A DNA stretch of 64,000 bases from JAOTVV01 sp041602035 (GTDB lineage: Bacteria; Gemmatimonadota; Gemmatimonadetes; Gemmatimonadales; GWC2-71-9), in contig JBFIHA010000011.1 in the NCBI GenBank assembly GCA_041602035.1, positions 1 through 64,000 on the forward strand, given 5' to 3'. A model generated the notes under the pieces. That model made no database searches. It was not told the DNA's origin and worked only from the letters and a program-made list of their open reading frames with translations. How positions within the stretch are numbered: position 1 is the stretch's first letter; every line of letters begins with the position of its first letter. Below, piece after piece: positions 18,667-27,751 of the stretch. The position numbers were made by a program, and so were the translations under genes.

Positions 18667-19368
18667 TTACCCCGCCGCGAGCAGCGACTGGAGATCGCTG
18701 ACGTCGGCGGCCTGCGCCTGCTGCCCGAAGACGTTCGCAAACCCGAGGACCACGAGGTCGGTCACGCGGGCCCACACGTCACGAGGGGTGTTTTCACCCA
18801 ACTCCCGCTTCACGCTGGTCATCGTCACATCCGAGATCCCGCACGGAACGATGAGGTCGAAGTACGTGAGATCGGTGAGCACGTTCAAGGCGAATCCGTG
18901 CCAGGTGACCCAGCGCCGCACGTGAATGCCGATGCTCGCGATCTTCCGGCCGTGCGTCCATACCCCGGTGAGGCCGGCGCGACGCTCGGCAGCGATGCCG
19001 CAGCCATCGAGGGCCTCGATCATGGCTGCCTCCAACTGCCGCAAGAACCAGTGCAGATCCTTGCGGTGCTCCGTCAGATCGAAGATCGGATACCCCACCA
19101 GTTGTCCTGGTCCGTGGAAGGTCACGTCGCCTCCACGCTCGATGTCGTACACCTCGATCCCGCGGGCCTCGAGATGTGGACGCGGTGTCGATAGGTGCTG
19201 CGGCTGGAACGACCGACCGAGCGTCACCACTGGTGGATGTTCTACCAGCAGCAGGACGTCCCGCTTCAGTCGTCGGTCGAGCCGAGCGTCGGCTACCCGT
19301 CGCTGGAACTGGAGCACCTCACCATACGGCACTCGGCCCAGGCCGATCACGTCGAGTGTCGTGCTCAC
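18667..19368 (-). CDS. lipB: Lipoyl(octanoyl) transferase LipB
   Basis: A 233-residue enzyme that moves octanoate from acyl carrier protein to the lipoyl domains of 2-oxoacid dehydrogenases. The hallmark block RGGDVTFHGPGQLVGYPI, the lysine motif GRKIASIGI and the acyl-thioester cysteine in VPCGISDVTMTS are all present. GTG 19368 overlaps the stop of the membrane-protein gene upstream (GTGA). The gene closes the pyruvate dehydrogenase cluster, whose E2 subunit is an obvious substrate; LipA, which then inserts sulfur, is encoded at the other end of the cluster. Confidence 0.92.
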   Translation of the reverse strand: MSTTLDVIGLGRVPYGEVLQFQRRVADARLDRRLKRDVLLLVEHPPVVTLGRSFQPQHLSTPRPHLEARGIEVYDIERGGDVTFHGPGQLVGYPIFDLTEHRKDLHWFLRQLEAAMIEALDGCGIAAERRAGLTGVWTHGRKIASIGIHVRRWVTWHGFALNVLTDLTYFDLIVPCGISDVTMTSVKRELGENTPRDVWARVTDLVVLGFANVFGQQAQAADVSDLQSLLAAG

Positions 19369-19769
19369 GGTGACGCTGCCCGCCGCGCCGCCCGGTGGGC
19401 CACGGCCGCGGCCGCTGACAACAACGCGAAGTACCCGGCGATGCCGAGCGGCCCCGCGACCATATCGGCAATGGTGGTTCCCAACGCAAGCAGCACCGCG
19501 CCGAAGGCGGCCACTGCACCGGTGACCGCACGGCGCCACGTGTCGTCGATGGCACGTGCGCGGATCCATCCGGTGGCCACGGCAGCGATCAGACCGGCCA
19601 AAGCCGAGCCACCGAGGAGGAGTGCCCCGGTCTCGGTCGACACCGGCGCTGCGCCACCGGCTTGCACGAGGCGCAGCGTCAGGGCACCGCCGGTCATGAC
19701 CGCCGCGCCCGTGGCCGCACCAGCGCCGAGGCTGGCGAGCGCGGTGCCGACAGGATCGGTGGTGGGCAC
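19365..19769 (-). CDS. Small polytopic membrane protein, unknown function
   Basis: A 134-residue protein very rich in Ala and Gly, with about four hydrophobic segments and a basic C-terminus (AHRAARRAASP). No family is recognised. It sits three bases after lpdA and overlaps lipB by four bases, so it is cotranscribed with lipoylation and pyruvate dehydrogenase genes, but nothing in its sequence links it to lipoate. Confidence 0.6.
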   Translation of the reverse strand: MPTTDPVGTALASLGAGAATGAAVMTGGALTLRLVQAGGAAPVSTETGALLLGGSALAGLIAAVATGWIRARAIDDTWRRAVTGAVAAFGAVLLALGTTIADMVAGPLGIAGYFALLSAAAAVAHRAARRAASP

Positions 19770-19772
19770 CGC

Positions 19773-21167
19773 CTAGGTGTGCATGACCCTGCCGAGGGAA
19801 TCGAGGGCCGCCTCGGCGATGGCCTCCGACAGGGTCGGGTGGGCGTGGACCGCGAGGTCGATCTCTTCCACGGTGTACTCGTTTTCGCGCGCCACGGTCA
19901 GTTCGTGGATCATCTCGCTCGCGTGCGAGGCGACGATGTGAGCCCCGAGGATCTCGCCATAGCGTGAGCCCCGGAGGATCTTGACGAACCCATCGGTCTC
20001 CATGGCCGCGCGTGCCCGGCCGTTGGCGCTGAACGGGAACCGCCCCACCACAAAGTCGAGTTTCTGCTCCTTGCACTGCGCCTCAGTGAGCCCAATGCTC
20101 GCCACCTCCGGGTGGCAATAGGTCACGCTCGGGATGTTGTCGTAGCGGATCGGGTGCGGCTTCTTGCCCGCGATTGCTTCGGCGACGAAGACGCCCTCGC
20201 GGCTTCCCTTGTGCGCGAGCATGGGTGGTCCGGCAATGTCGCCGATGGCGTAGACGCCGTCGGCGGTCGTACGGAGGCTGGCGTCGACCTTCACGAACCC
20301 GGTGTCGGCGAGTTGCACCCCGGCGGTGTCGAACCCGATGCCCTCGATGTTGAGCGCGCGACCGGCCGCCATCAGGACCACGTCGGCGGCCACCGTCTGC
20401 CGCGAGCCACTCGCCTCCACGTCCAGCGTGACCTTCGCGTCACCTACCTTGGCGCCCGAGATCGTCGCGCCGGTCATGATGGCGATCTTCCGCTTCTTGA
20501 AGCTCTTGGTAAGAGCCGCGGCCGCCTCGTGATCTTCGAGTGGCAAGATCTGCGGGAGGACCTCGACGAGAGTGACCGAGGAGCCGAAGGCATTGAAGAT
20601 GTCGGCGAACTCGCATCCTACCGCGCCCGCGCCTACGATAGCCACCGATGCCGGGACCTTGGGCAGGAAGAGCGCGTCATCGGTCGAGATCACGGTCGTC
20701 GTGTTGAGTTCGAGTCCGATGGCCGGCAATCCCTTGACCCGGGTCCCGGTCGCAATGACGACGGCTTTGGTGGCCGTGTACGTCTTCCCGTCCACCGTGA
20801 CCGTCTTTCCTTTTCCTAGGCTTCCGGTCCCGGCGATCACGGTCACGCCGTGCTTCTTCATCAAGAATCCCACGCCCTTGGAATTCTGATCGCTCACTTG
20901 ACGAGAGTGCTTGATGGCGGCCCCGAAGTCGAACGTGACGTCGCCTGTGGTGACGCCCAGCGTCTTCGCGTCGTGACGGACGAGGTTGGCCACGTACGCG
21001 CTGTGCAGGAGCGCCTTGCTGGGAATGCAGCCGACGTTGACGCAGACGCCGCCGAGTTTGTCACGCTCGACGACGGCTGTCTTGAGTCCCAGTTGGGCCG
21101 ATCGGATCGCACACACGTACCCGGCGGGACCGCCGCCGAGGATGATGACGTCAAAGGTCTGAGACAC
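19773..21167 (-). CDS. lpdA: Dihydrolipoyl dehydrogenase (E3)
   Basis: A 464-residue flavoprotein that reoxidises dihydrolipoamide with NAD. It shows the N-terminal FAD fold (VIILGGGPAGYVCA), the redox disulfide GGVCVNVGC (Cys42, Cys47), the NAD-binding fold VAIVGAGAVGCEFADIF, and the catalytic C-terminal His-Glu region HAHPTLSEAIAEAAL. The start is GTG 21167. It follows pdhC by 92 bases with no obvious terminator and serves the E1-E2 genes upstream, and possibly also the glycine cleavage system encoded about 20 kb away. Confidence 0.95.
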   Translation of the reverse strand: MSQTFDVIILGGGPAGYVCAIRSAQLGLKTAVVERDKLGGVCVNVGCIPSKALLHSAYVANLVRHDAKTLGVTTGDVTFDFGAAIKHSRQVSDQNSKGVGFLMKKHGVTVIAGTGSLGKGKTVTVDGKTYTATKAVVIATGTRVKGLPAIGLELNTTTVISTDDALFLPKVPASVAIVGAGAVGCEFADIFNAFGSSVTLVEVLPQILPLEDHEAAAALTKSFKKRKIAIMTGATISGAKVGDAKVTLDVEASGSRQTVAADVVLMAAGRALNIEGIGFDTAGVQLADTGFVKVDASLRTTADGVYAIGDIAGPPMLAHKGSREGVFVAEAIAGKKPHPIRYDNIPSVTYCHPEVASIGLTEAQCKEQKLDFVVGRFPFSANGRARAAMETDGFVKILRGSRYGEILGAHIVASHASEMIHELTVARENEYTVEEIDLAVHAHPTLSEAIAEAALDSLGRVMHT

Positions 21168-21259
21168 GATTGAGCATCCAGCGTCTGGGTTGAGGGGCTG
21201 CGTGGTGTCCGGGGTAACGTGGCCGTGCCGCGAGCTGGTTGATCATGCCACCACCGCGC

Positions 21260-22492
21260 TCACCACACGATCGCCAAGGGATTCTCCAGCATTCGTCGTA
21301 CCGTCTGGAGAAAGCGGGCGCCGGTGGCGCCGTCGATCACGCGGTGATCGCAGCTCATGGTGAGGCGCATACGACGACGAACGCTCATGGCGCCGTCCAC
21401 CACCACCGGCTTTTCAGCGATGCTTCCCACGGCGATGAGTCCGGCCTCCGGGGGGTTGATGACTCCTGTGAACTGGTCGATGTCAAACATCCCGAGGTTC
21501 GACACGGAGAACGTCCCGCCGGTGTACTCCTCTGGGGTGAGCTTACGATCGCGGGCCCGTTCAGCGAGCTCCCGCGACTCGGCGGCGATCTGCCGCAGCG
21601 ACTTTGCATGCGCATTCCGGATGACCGGTGTAATGAGCCCATCCGTGACAGCGACCGCCATCGACAGGTGCACCTCGTTGAAGTAACGGATCTTTCCATC
21701 CAGCCACCACGCGTTGCACTCGCGATGCTGCGCCAGGGCGGCCGCCACGGCTTTGAGGATGATGTCGTTGAACGAAATGCGCGGACCGTCATCGAGCCCG
21801 TTCAGGTGGGCGCGCGCGTCGACGGCGCGCTCCATGTCCACCTCGGTCGTCAGGAAGAAATGCGGGATCGGCCCCAGTGACTGAACCAGCCGCTTGGCGA
21901 TCGTCTTGCGGATCTGGCTGAGCTCGACATCGTCGTATTCGGACGACGCGACCGCGGGCATCGATGCCGGTGGAGTGGGAGCACGCTCGACGTCGCGCTT
22001 GATAATGCGCCCTCCCGGCCCGGAGCCACTTACGGCGGAGAGCTCGAGTCCACGCTCCTCGGCGAGCCGGCGTGCCAAGGGTGAGGCTTTGATCCGCCCG
22101 CCGGAGGGCGGCCCGGTCGGGCTGGTCGCCGGCGCGGTGTGCTGCGGCACGGGCGTGGGCGTTGTCGGCGGTGCCCCCGCGTCCGGCTCGGCCGCCGGTT
22201 GGGGAGCCGGCGGCGCCGTGCCGGCCGATTCCAGCAGACGCTCGATGTCCTCGTCAGGATCGGCGATGATGCCGACAAGACTCCCCACCTCGACGGTGGC
22301 ACCGTCGCCGGCGACGATCTTCCGCAACACGCCGGAACCTCTGGCCTGCAACTCCATGACGGCCTTGTCCGTCTCGACCTCGGCGAGGACCTCACCGCTC
22401 GATACCGCGTCGCCTTCGCGCTTGAGCCACGATAGGACCTTACCCTCCTCCATCGTCGGGGAGAGGGCTTCCATCAGCACTTTTGTCGCCAT
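21260..22492 (-). CDS. pdhC: Dihydrolipoamide acetyltransferase (PDH E2)
   Basis: A 410-residue E2 core subunit. A single lipoyl domain occupies residues 1-78, with the lipoylated Lys43 in VETDKAVME. A Pro/Ala/Thr linker follows, then the E1/E3-binding domain (ASPLARRLAEERG...GRIIKRDV) and the catalytic acetyltransferase domain with HRVIDG (His383, Asp387). ATG 22492 is chosen because the lipoyl domain begins there. It forms the complex with the E1 alpha and beta subunits encoded just upstream. Confidence 0.93.
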   Translation of the reverse strand: MATKVLMEALSPTMEEGKVLSWLKREGDAVSSGEVLAEVETDKAVMELQARGSGVLRKIVAGDGATVEVGSLVGIIADPDEDIERLLESAGTAPPAPQPAAEPDAGAPPTTPTPVPQHTAPATSPTGPPSGGRIKASPLARRLAEERGLELSAVSGSGPGGRIIKRDVERAPTPPASMPAVASSEYDDVELSQIRKTIAKRLVQSLGPIPHFFLTTEVDMERAVDARAHLNGLDDGPRISFNDIILKAVAAALAQHRECNAWWLDGKIRYFNEVHLSMAVAVTDGLITPVIRNAHAKSLRQIAAESRELAERARDRKLTPEEYTGGTFSVSNLGMFDIDQFTGVINPPEAGLIAVGSIAEKPVVVDGAMSVRRRMRLTMSCDHRVIDGATGARFLQTVRRMLENPLAIVW

Positions 22493-22509
22493 GGTCTGTC
22501 GGGTCCGGG

Positions 22510-23493
22510 TCAGTCGAGGTAGGCGACCCGCTTGACCGCCGCGATCACCGCGTCGGGGTTCGGCTTGGCCGCTCGTTCGAGCTTCTTGTTGTACGGCATC
22601 GGGACGTCGGCGCCCGTCACGCGCACGATGGGCGAGTCCAGTGCGTCGAAGGCCCGCCGCTGCACTTCGTCCACCACTTGCGCGCCGACGCCGCAGAAGG
22701 GCCAGCCTTCTTCGACCACGACGCACCGGTTGGTCTTCTGCACGCTGGCCACGATCGTATCAGTATCGAGTGGCCGGATGCTTCGCAGGTCCACCACCTC
22801 CGCCGAGACGTTCAGTTCCGCGGCGAGCCGCTCGGCGGCCCGCTCTGCCACTGCGACCGTCTTCGAATGGCAGATCACCGTGACGTCGGTGCCTTGCCGT
22901 TTCACGTCCGCCACGCCGATCGGCACGGTGTACTCTCCGTCCGGCACGTCTCCCTTCATGTTGTACAGCATCTCGCCTTCGAGAAACACGACCGGGTTGT
23001 CGTCGCGGATGGCAGCCTTGAGGAGGCCCTTGGCGTCGTGAGGAGTGGCCGGCACCACGACTTTGAGGCCAGGCACGTGGGCGTACCAGGCCTCGAAGGC
23101 CTGGGAATGCTGGGCTGCGAGCTGCAGCGCCGCGCCACCCGGACCGCGGAAGACGATGGGAACTGGGATCTGTCCGCCCGACATGTACAGCATCTTGGCG
23201 GCGGAATTCACGACCTGGTCGATGGCGAGGAGCGCGAAGTTCCACGTCATGAACTCGATCACCGGCCGCAGTCCCACCATGGCCGCGCCGACACCGATCC
23301 CTGCGAATCCCAGCTCGGCGATTGGCGTGTCGATGACCCGTCGCTCGTTGAAGGCCTCGAGCAAACCCCGGCTCACCTTGTAGGCTCCCTGGTAGACCCC
23401 GACCTCTTCTCCCATAAGGAAGACGTTTGGGTCGCGGTCCATCTCCTCGCGGAGAGCCTGATTCAGCGCATCGCGGTAGGTGATGACCGGCAT
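22510..23493 (-). CDS. pdhB: Pyruvate dehydrogenase E1 beta subunit
   Basis: A 327-residue transketolase-like subunit. It starts MPVITYRDALNQALREEM and shows the conserved GEEVGVYQGAYKV, DTPIAELGFAGIGVGAAM and FRGPGGAALQLAAQHSQ segments that contact thiamine diphosphate and E1 alpha, and a C-terminal Transketolase_C domain. ATG 23493 lies one base after the end of the E1 alpha coding region, indicating one operon. Confidence 0.93.
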   Translation of the reverse strand: MPVITYRDALNQALREEMDRDPNVFLMGEEVGVYQGAYKVSRGLLEAFNERRVIDTPIAELGFAGIGVGAAMVGLRPVIEFMTWNFALLAIDQVVNSAAKMLYMSGGQIPVPIVFRGPGGAALQLAAQHSQAFEAWYAHVPGLKVVVPATPHDAKGLLKAAIRDDNPVVFLEGEMLYNMKGDVPDGEYTVPIGVADVKRQGTDVTVICHSKTVAVAERAAERLAAELNVSAEVVDLRSIRPLDTDTIVASVQKTNRCVVVEEGWPFCGVGAQVVDEVQRRAFDALDSPIVRVTGADVPMPYNKKLERAAKPNPDAVIAAVKRVAYLD

Positions 23494-23494
23494 G

Positions 23495-24493
23495 TCAGTC
23501 CCGGTACACGTCGGTGTAGAGGGCGTCGGACGGCGGGTCGGGAGACTCCTCGGCAAAGCGTAGCGCTTCATCCACCTCCTGCTCCACGTCGCCGCGCATC
23601 CGCTCGATCCCCGCGTCCGTCATGAGCTCGTCGTCCAAAAGGAGGCGGAGGAGACGCTGAATCGGATCTTGCAGTTTCTGCTCCTCCAGCTCTTCCTTGG
23701 TCCGATAGTGCCCGTGAATGGGGTCTGCCATCGAGTGCCCCATGTAGCGATAGGTGCGGGCCTCGAGGAGGGTCGGGAGATGCTCTTCACGGGCGCGTTT
23801 GACGGCGCCGCGGGTCGCCTCGTAGACGGCGAGCACGTCCATGCCGTCGACGGTCTCCTCTGCCATGTCGTACGAGCAGGCACGCCGGTACACGTCCCAC
23901 ACGGCCGCCGCCCGTTCGAGGGCCGTGCCCATCCCATAGCGGTTGTTCTCGCAGATGAACACGACCGGTAGTTCCCACAGGGCGGCCATGTTCAGCGTCT
24001 CGTGGAAGGCGCCGATGTTGACGGCGGCCTCGCCGAAGAAACACAATACGACTTGATCGGTGCTGCGGTACCGCGCAGCAAACGCGGCTCCTGCTGCCAG
24101 TGGGAGGTGCGCACCCACGATACCGTGGCCTCCGAGGAAGCTGTGCTCCACGTCGAAGAGATGCATCGAGCCGCCTTTGCCACGCGAACAGCCGCTATCG
24201 CGGCCGAACAACTCGGCCATGACCGCGCCAGGCGTCACCCCTGCCACGATGGCGTGCGCATGCTCACGATAGCTGGCGAACACGTAGTCGTCCGGGCGAA
24301 TCGCGTTCATTGCGCCCACGGCGACGGCCTCCTGCCCGATGTACAGATGGCAAAACCCCCCGATCAACCCCTGGGCATATGCCTCACCGGCCCGCTCTTC
24401 GAAGCGGCGAACCAGCAGCATCTGCCGCAGCAGCCGATGGTAGAACTCGGCACGCCCGGGTTCGAGGTGATGGACACGGGCAGGTTGCGACAC
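23495..24493 (-). CDS. pdhA: Pyruvate dehydrogenase E1 alpha subunit
   Basis: A 332-residue subunit that binds thiamine diphosphate and decarboxylates pyruvate. Family blocks are present: HLYIGQEAVAVG, SRGKGGSMH, GGHGIVGAHLPLAAGAA and ENNRYGMGT. In the thiamine-diphosphate motif the usual GDGAxNxG reads GEAAVNIG (residues 154-161), so the Mg-liganding Asp is Glu here; a conservative change but worth noting. The phosphorylation-loop region YRYMGHSMADP is intact. GTG 24493 is chosen because the open frame before it has no conserved residues. Confidence 0.9.
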   Translation of the reverse strand: MSQPARVHHLEPGRAEFYHRLLRQMLLVRRFEERAGEAYAQGLIGGFCHLYIGQEAVAVGAMNAIRPDDYVFASYREHAHAIVAGVTPGAVMAELFGRDSGCSRGKGGSMHLFDVEHSFLGGHGIVGAHLPLAAGAAFAARYRSTDQVVLCFFGEAAVNIGAFHETLNMAALWELPVVFICENNRYGMGTALERAAAVWDVYRRACSYDMAEETVDGMDVLAVYEATRGAVKRAREEHLPTLLEARTYRYMGHSMADPIHGHYRTKEELEEQKLQDPIQRLLRLLLDDELMTDAGIERMRGDVEQEVDEALRFAEESPDPPSDALYTDVYRD

Positions 24494-24513
24494 CGTGGTC
24501 GTCTCCCTGGGGC

Positions 24514-25407
24514 TCAGGTGCCGGCGCCCGCGCGCTGCACCTGCTCCCACGCGTGATACGATGAGCGGACGAGTGGACCCGACTCGACGTGGCGGTACCC
24601 CATAGCCTGCCCGGCCTCGCGGAGCTGGGCAAACTCTTCGGGCGAGTAGAACCGGGCAACCGGCAAGTGGCCGTCCGAGGGGCGGAGGTACTGGCCGATG
24701 GTCAAGAGGTCGACGTCTTCGTCACGAAGGTGCCGTATGGCGGCCAAGAGCTCGTCCCACTCCTCCCCGAGTCCCACCATCAAGCCGGACTTGGTGAGCA
24801 GGCCGGCGTCCATCTCCTTGGCGCGCCGGAGCAGACGCAGGGCGCGATGATACCGCCCCCCTGGTCGCGCGATGCGGTACAGGCGCTCGACCGTCTCGAG
24901 GTTGTGGTTGAGGATATCAGGCTTCGCCTCGACCACGATCGCTAACGCGCGGTCGGACCCCTTGAAGTCGGGGATCAGGAGCTCGACGGACGCCTCAGGC
25001 AGTCGCGCTCGGATCTCGTGCACGCATCCGGCAAATGCCTCGGCACCCCCGTTCGGCAAGTCGTCCCGATCGACGCTCGTAATTACAATGTGCTGCAGGC
25101 CAAGTCGGGCAACCGCGTCGGCGAGACGGGCAGGCTCGTCCGGGTCATAGGGCTCGGGTGTCCCATGGGCCACCGCGCAGTACGCGCAGTTCCGGGTGCA
25201 CACGTCGCCGAGAATCATGAAAGTCGCAGCGCGATGCTCCCAGCACTCGCCGATGTTGGGGCAATGGGCCTCCTCACAGACCGTGTGGAGGCCGAGTTCC
25301 CGCAACAGGTGCTTGACGTCCACGTAGGTTTGGCCCCCTGGCGCCTTCACCTTGAGCCAGTGGGGTTTCCGCGTGAGAGCGCGCGTCGTGAGTTGAACGA
25401 GTTCCAT
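24514..25407 (-). CDS. lipA: Lipoyl synthase (radical SAM)
   Basis: A 297-residue radical SAM enzyme that inserts two sulfurs into protein-bound octanoyl groups. Both cluster motifs are intact: the auxiliary-cluster cysteines Cys44, Cys49 and Cys55 (CEEAHCPNIGEC) and the SAM-cluster CxxxCxxC (Cys70, Cys74, Cys77; CTRNCAYC). The C-terminal RSSYHA contains the conserved serine. It heads the pdh genes, which supply its substrate on E2; lipB closes the same cluster. Confidence 0.95.
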   Translation of the reverse strand: MELVQLTTRALTRKPHWLKVKAPGGQTYVDVKHLLRELGLHTVCEEAHCPNIGECWEHRAATFMILGDVCTRNCAYCAVAHGTPEPYDPDEPARLADAVARLGLQHIVITSVDRDDLPNGGAEAFAGCVHEIRARLPEASVELLIPDFKGSDRALAIVVEAKPDILNHNLETVERLYRIARPGGRYHRALRLLRRAKEMDAGLLTKSGLMVGLGEEWDELLAAIRHLRDEDVDLLTIGQYLRPSDGHLPVARFYSPEEFAQLREAGQAMGYRHVESGPLVRSSYHAWEQVQRAGAGT

Positions 25408-25506
25408 GGCAGCGAAACATAGCCAGCCGCCGGAGATGCGACCAGCGTGCGGATCGAGCGTGTAGGGCTCAGTCCACTCGGCGTGGACGTCGCGGGAGCA
25501 CCCCGA

Positions 25507-26616
25507 TTACGCCGGCCACAGCCTGGCGGGATCGACCGGCGTGAGGTCGTGTTCCACGTCTTCACCCCTGTACAACTCGAGGAGCACCTCCCCCGTGATC
25601 CCGGCGAGGAGGATCCCGTTGCGGCCGTGGCCCGTGGCATACCACAGGTTGGCGACGCTGGGGTCGCGGCCGATGATGGGCCGCATGTCGGGCGTTCCCG
25701 GCCGTAACCCGGCCCAGGTCCGGCGCACGGGTTGGTCCGCCAGCGCAGGGTATACGCGCTGGATCTTTGCGAGCACCTCGTCGATGCCTTGCTGGGTGGT
25801 GGACGGATCGTACCCGACGTGTTCCATGGTGGAGCCGCCGATGGCCTCCCCCCGCCGCTCCATCACATAACCGTGGCCGGCATACACCGTGGCCGGAGGC
25901 TCGCCAGCCGGCCAGTCGAGCGCGACCATCTGCCCACGTATCGGTTCGACCGGCAGCGCCCGTGGCAATCCCCGTACCTTATTTGACCAGCAGCCCGCGG
26001 CGATGACGACGGCGCCGGCGCTAATCGTACCACTCCCCGTTCGAACACCGGTGATCCGCTCGCCGTCGAATAGGAGTTGTTCGGCGCGACCCGCAACGAT
26101 CTCGACGCCGTGCCGCTGCTGTGCGCTCTCCAACAACGCCTGGTGGAGCGCCACCGGGTCGAGCCCCCCGTCTTCTGCGGCCATCGCCGCGCCCAGCACG
26201 TCGGGGCCCAGGCCTGGGGCGATCTTTCGGACCTCGTCGACCGAAAGCCAGTCGATCGTGAAGCCGCTCTGGCGCTGGACGGACACCGCTTCCCGTAGCC
26301 TGGTGATGTCGTCCTCATCGAGCGCCAGCTGCAGGATGCCGTCCGTGCGGTAGGCAAGGTCGAGGCCGGTCTCCTCCTCCAGCGCCGGGATGAGTTCCGC
26401 GTAGAGGTCGCGGGCTCGAACCGAGAACGCGAACATTGGGTCGTCGGGGTCGGTTTCGGCGAACGTGGCAAGCATGCCCGCCGCCGACGGCGTGGCCGCT
26501 CCCGCTTCGGGCCCCGATTCGAGCACGATGGTCGTGATTCCGTGCCCCGCCAGGCGGTGCGCGCACGCCGCGCCGATAATGCCACCGCCGATGACTACGA
26601 CCTCAGGACTGACCAT
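25507..26616 (-). CDS. FAD-dependent amino-acid oxidase (ThiO/DadA-like)
   Basis: A 369-residue DAO-family flavoprotein. The N-terminal dinucleotide fold VVVIGGGIIGAACAHRLA and the C-terminal FAD-contacting HGRNGILLAGITGE are clear, with PIRGQMVALDW in the middle, a motif seen in glycine oxidase ThiO. It may oxidise glycine or another amino acid; no thiazole-synthesis gene is adjacent, so a thiamine role is not supported by context. It lies 99 bases before lipA on the same strand and diverges from a small membrane protein gene. Confidence 0.8.
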   Translation of the reverse strand: MVSPEVVVIGGGIIGAACAHRLAGHGITTIVLESGPEAGAATPSAAGMLATFAETDPDDPMFAFSVRARDLYAELIPALEEETGLDLAYRTDGILQLALDEDDITRLREAVSVQRQSGFTIDWLSVDEVRKIAPGLGPDVLGAAMAAEDGGLDPVALHQALLESAQQRHGVEIVAGRAEQLLFDGERITGVRTGSGTISAGAVVIAAGCWSNKVRGLPRALPVEPIRGQMVALDWPAGEPPATVYAGHGYVMERRGEAIGGSTMEHVGYDPSTTQQGIDEVLAKIQRVYPALADQPVRRTWAGLRPGTPDMRPIIGRDPSVANLWYATGHGRNGILLAGITGEVLLELYRGEDVEHDLTPVDPARLWPA

Positions 26617-26689
26617 GTGCTTGAGCTGAAACCGGTGGACTCATAGGTTCGTACTGTACACTGAACCCTCTCACGTCGGGAGGCAAGGG

Positions 26690-26902
26690 ATGGTACGCAC
26701 GATCGTCGGGTACGCGGTGCTCGCCATACTCGGCATCTTGGCCCTGAAGCTGCTGTTCGGGCTGTTGAGCATCGCCTTTACCTTATTCTGGGCGCTGCTG
26801 TGGCTCGCGCTCCTCGGGTTCATCTTCTATCTCGTGTTGAAGGTGATTAGCCCTTCGACCGCCGCGCGGGTCAAGGAGAAGATCAAGGGCGAGCCGGAAT
26901 AG
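26690..26902 (+). CDS. Small membrane protein, unknown function
   Basis: A 70-residue protein with two closely spaced hydrophobic segments (residues 5-45) and a charged C-terminal tail (ARVKEKIKGEPE). The ATG is preceded by GGGAGG at about seven bases, a strong ribosome-binding site. No family is recognised. It stands alone between a divergent oxidase gene and a convergent DUF3108 gene and ends at a long hairpin. Confidence 0.65.
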   Translation: MVRTIVGYAVLAILGILALKLLFGLLSIAFTLFWALLWLALLGFIFYLVLKVISPSTAARVKEKIKGEPE

Positions 26903-26921
26903 CGCCGCCACCACCCCAGCT

Positions 26922-26962
26922 ACGGTGCCGGCCGGTCGGACGCAGCGACCGGCCGGCACCGT
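26922..26962. terminator. Long perfect hairpin between convergent genes
   Basis: Two 17-base arms, 26922-26938 (ACGGTGCCGGCCGGTCG) and 26946-26962, are perfect reverse complements around a seven-base loop. It lies between convergent stops, which suggests a bidirectional transcription barrier. No T-tract follows on either strand, so intrinsic termination would be of a non-canonical type. Confidence 0.6.
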
Positions 26963-26977
26963 CGTGTAGGTGAAGTC

Positions 26978-27751
26978 TCAGCGACGGGCGAGGTCCGCGG
27001 GTGGGGTATCCCGGATCTCGCGCAATCGCAGCGTGATGGTAGCGACGGAGGCGAATTTCAGCTTCAGCTGGACCATCAGGCGGCGCGCATCGTCGGTGAG
27101 CCACATCCGCGGCTCTTTGGCCTCCTCGAGGATTCCCCGTCCCTGAATGATCGGTCGGACCACGATCGTCGCAAAACGCCCGGCGGGGAGGTCGAGGGTG
27201 TCCCGGGCCAGGACTTCAAGCACTACGGGGTTGCGGTCAGGCCGGAAGTACCGCTCGAACTCGTAGCGCTTGCCGACGTCGAGTGGCACGGTCCGGACGA
27301 AGTAAAAGAATGCGGCGTCATCGAGCGGCGCGGCCGACGTCGGCATCACCGTGTCCACCTCGCTCTGTCGGTAGAACCCCGAATCCGGAAAGATCTCGTA
27401 GGCGGTATACCGCTCGGAGCTGCCTTCGTGGAAGTCCTGGATGAACCGACGTGACGCGAAATCGTCGATCCCGATCCAGGAATCCATACGATCGTCGAGG
27501 CGATAGAAGAACGAGCCACCCCGCAGTCGGAACACCACGTGAAGCGACGGCGCGCCACGGATGGTGTCGATCCCGGCCACGTGCATCAGGCCTTCCCCCA
27601 ACGTCAGGATGCCAAACCGGGCATCGTACACGAGGGTTTCGCCCACCGGGAACCGACCGGCGAGGTTCGAGTCGGTGGCCGGCGGGGTCTGGGCGGTCGC
27701 CAGACCGGGACCGATCAGCACCGCCATCGTGAGCAGAGCAACGCGCGTCAT
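26978..27751 (-). CDS. DUF3108-family exported protein
   Basis: A 257-residue protein with a signal peptide (cut near ATAQ). The body matches the DUF3108 pattern: VGETLVYDARFGILTLGEGLMHV near the start, followed by regular beta strands and a C-terminal region PRMWLTDDARRLMVQLKLK. Family members are exported and their biochemical role is unknown. Its ATG overlaps the stop of the glycosyltransferase gene upstream (ATGA), so the two are translated together, hinting at a shared envelope task. Confidence 0.8.
   Translation of the reverse strand: MTRVALLTMAVLIGPGLATAQTPPATDSNLAGRFPVGETLVYDARFGILTLGEGLMHVAGIDTIRGAPSLHVVFRLRGGSFFYRLDDRMDSWIGIDDFASRRFIQDFHEGSSERYTAYEIFPDSGFYRQSEVDTVMPTSAAPLDDAAFFYFVRTVPLDVGKRYEFERYFRPDRNPVVLEVLARDTLDLPAGRFATIVVRPIIQGRGILEEAKEPRMWLTDDARRLMVQLKLKFASVATITLRLREIRDTPPADLARR

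Noticed and set aside
21168..21259. Hidden gene or control element between pdhC and lpdA
   Set aside because: No convincing frame, hairpin or promoter; probably an untranslated spacer in one operon.
25408..25506. Possible riboswitch or promoter before lipA
   Set aside because: Only weak -10-like boxes and no conserved riboswitch core; no TPP-type element is seen by the ThiO-like gene either.
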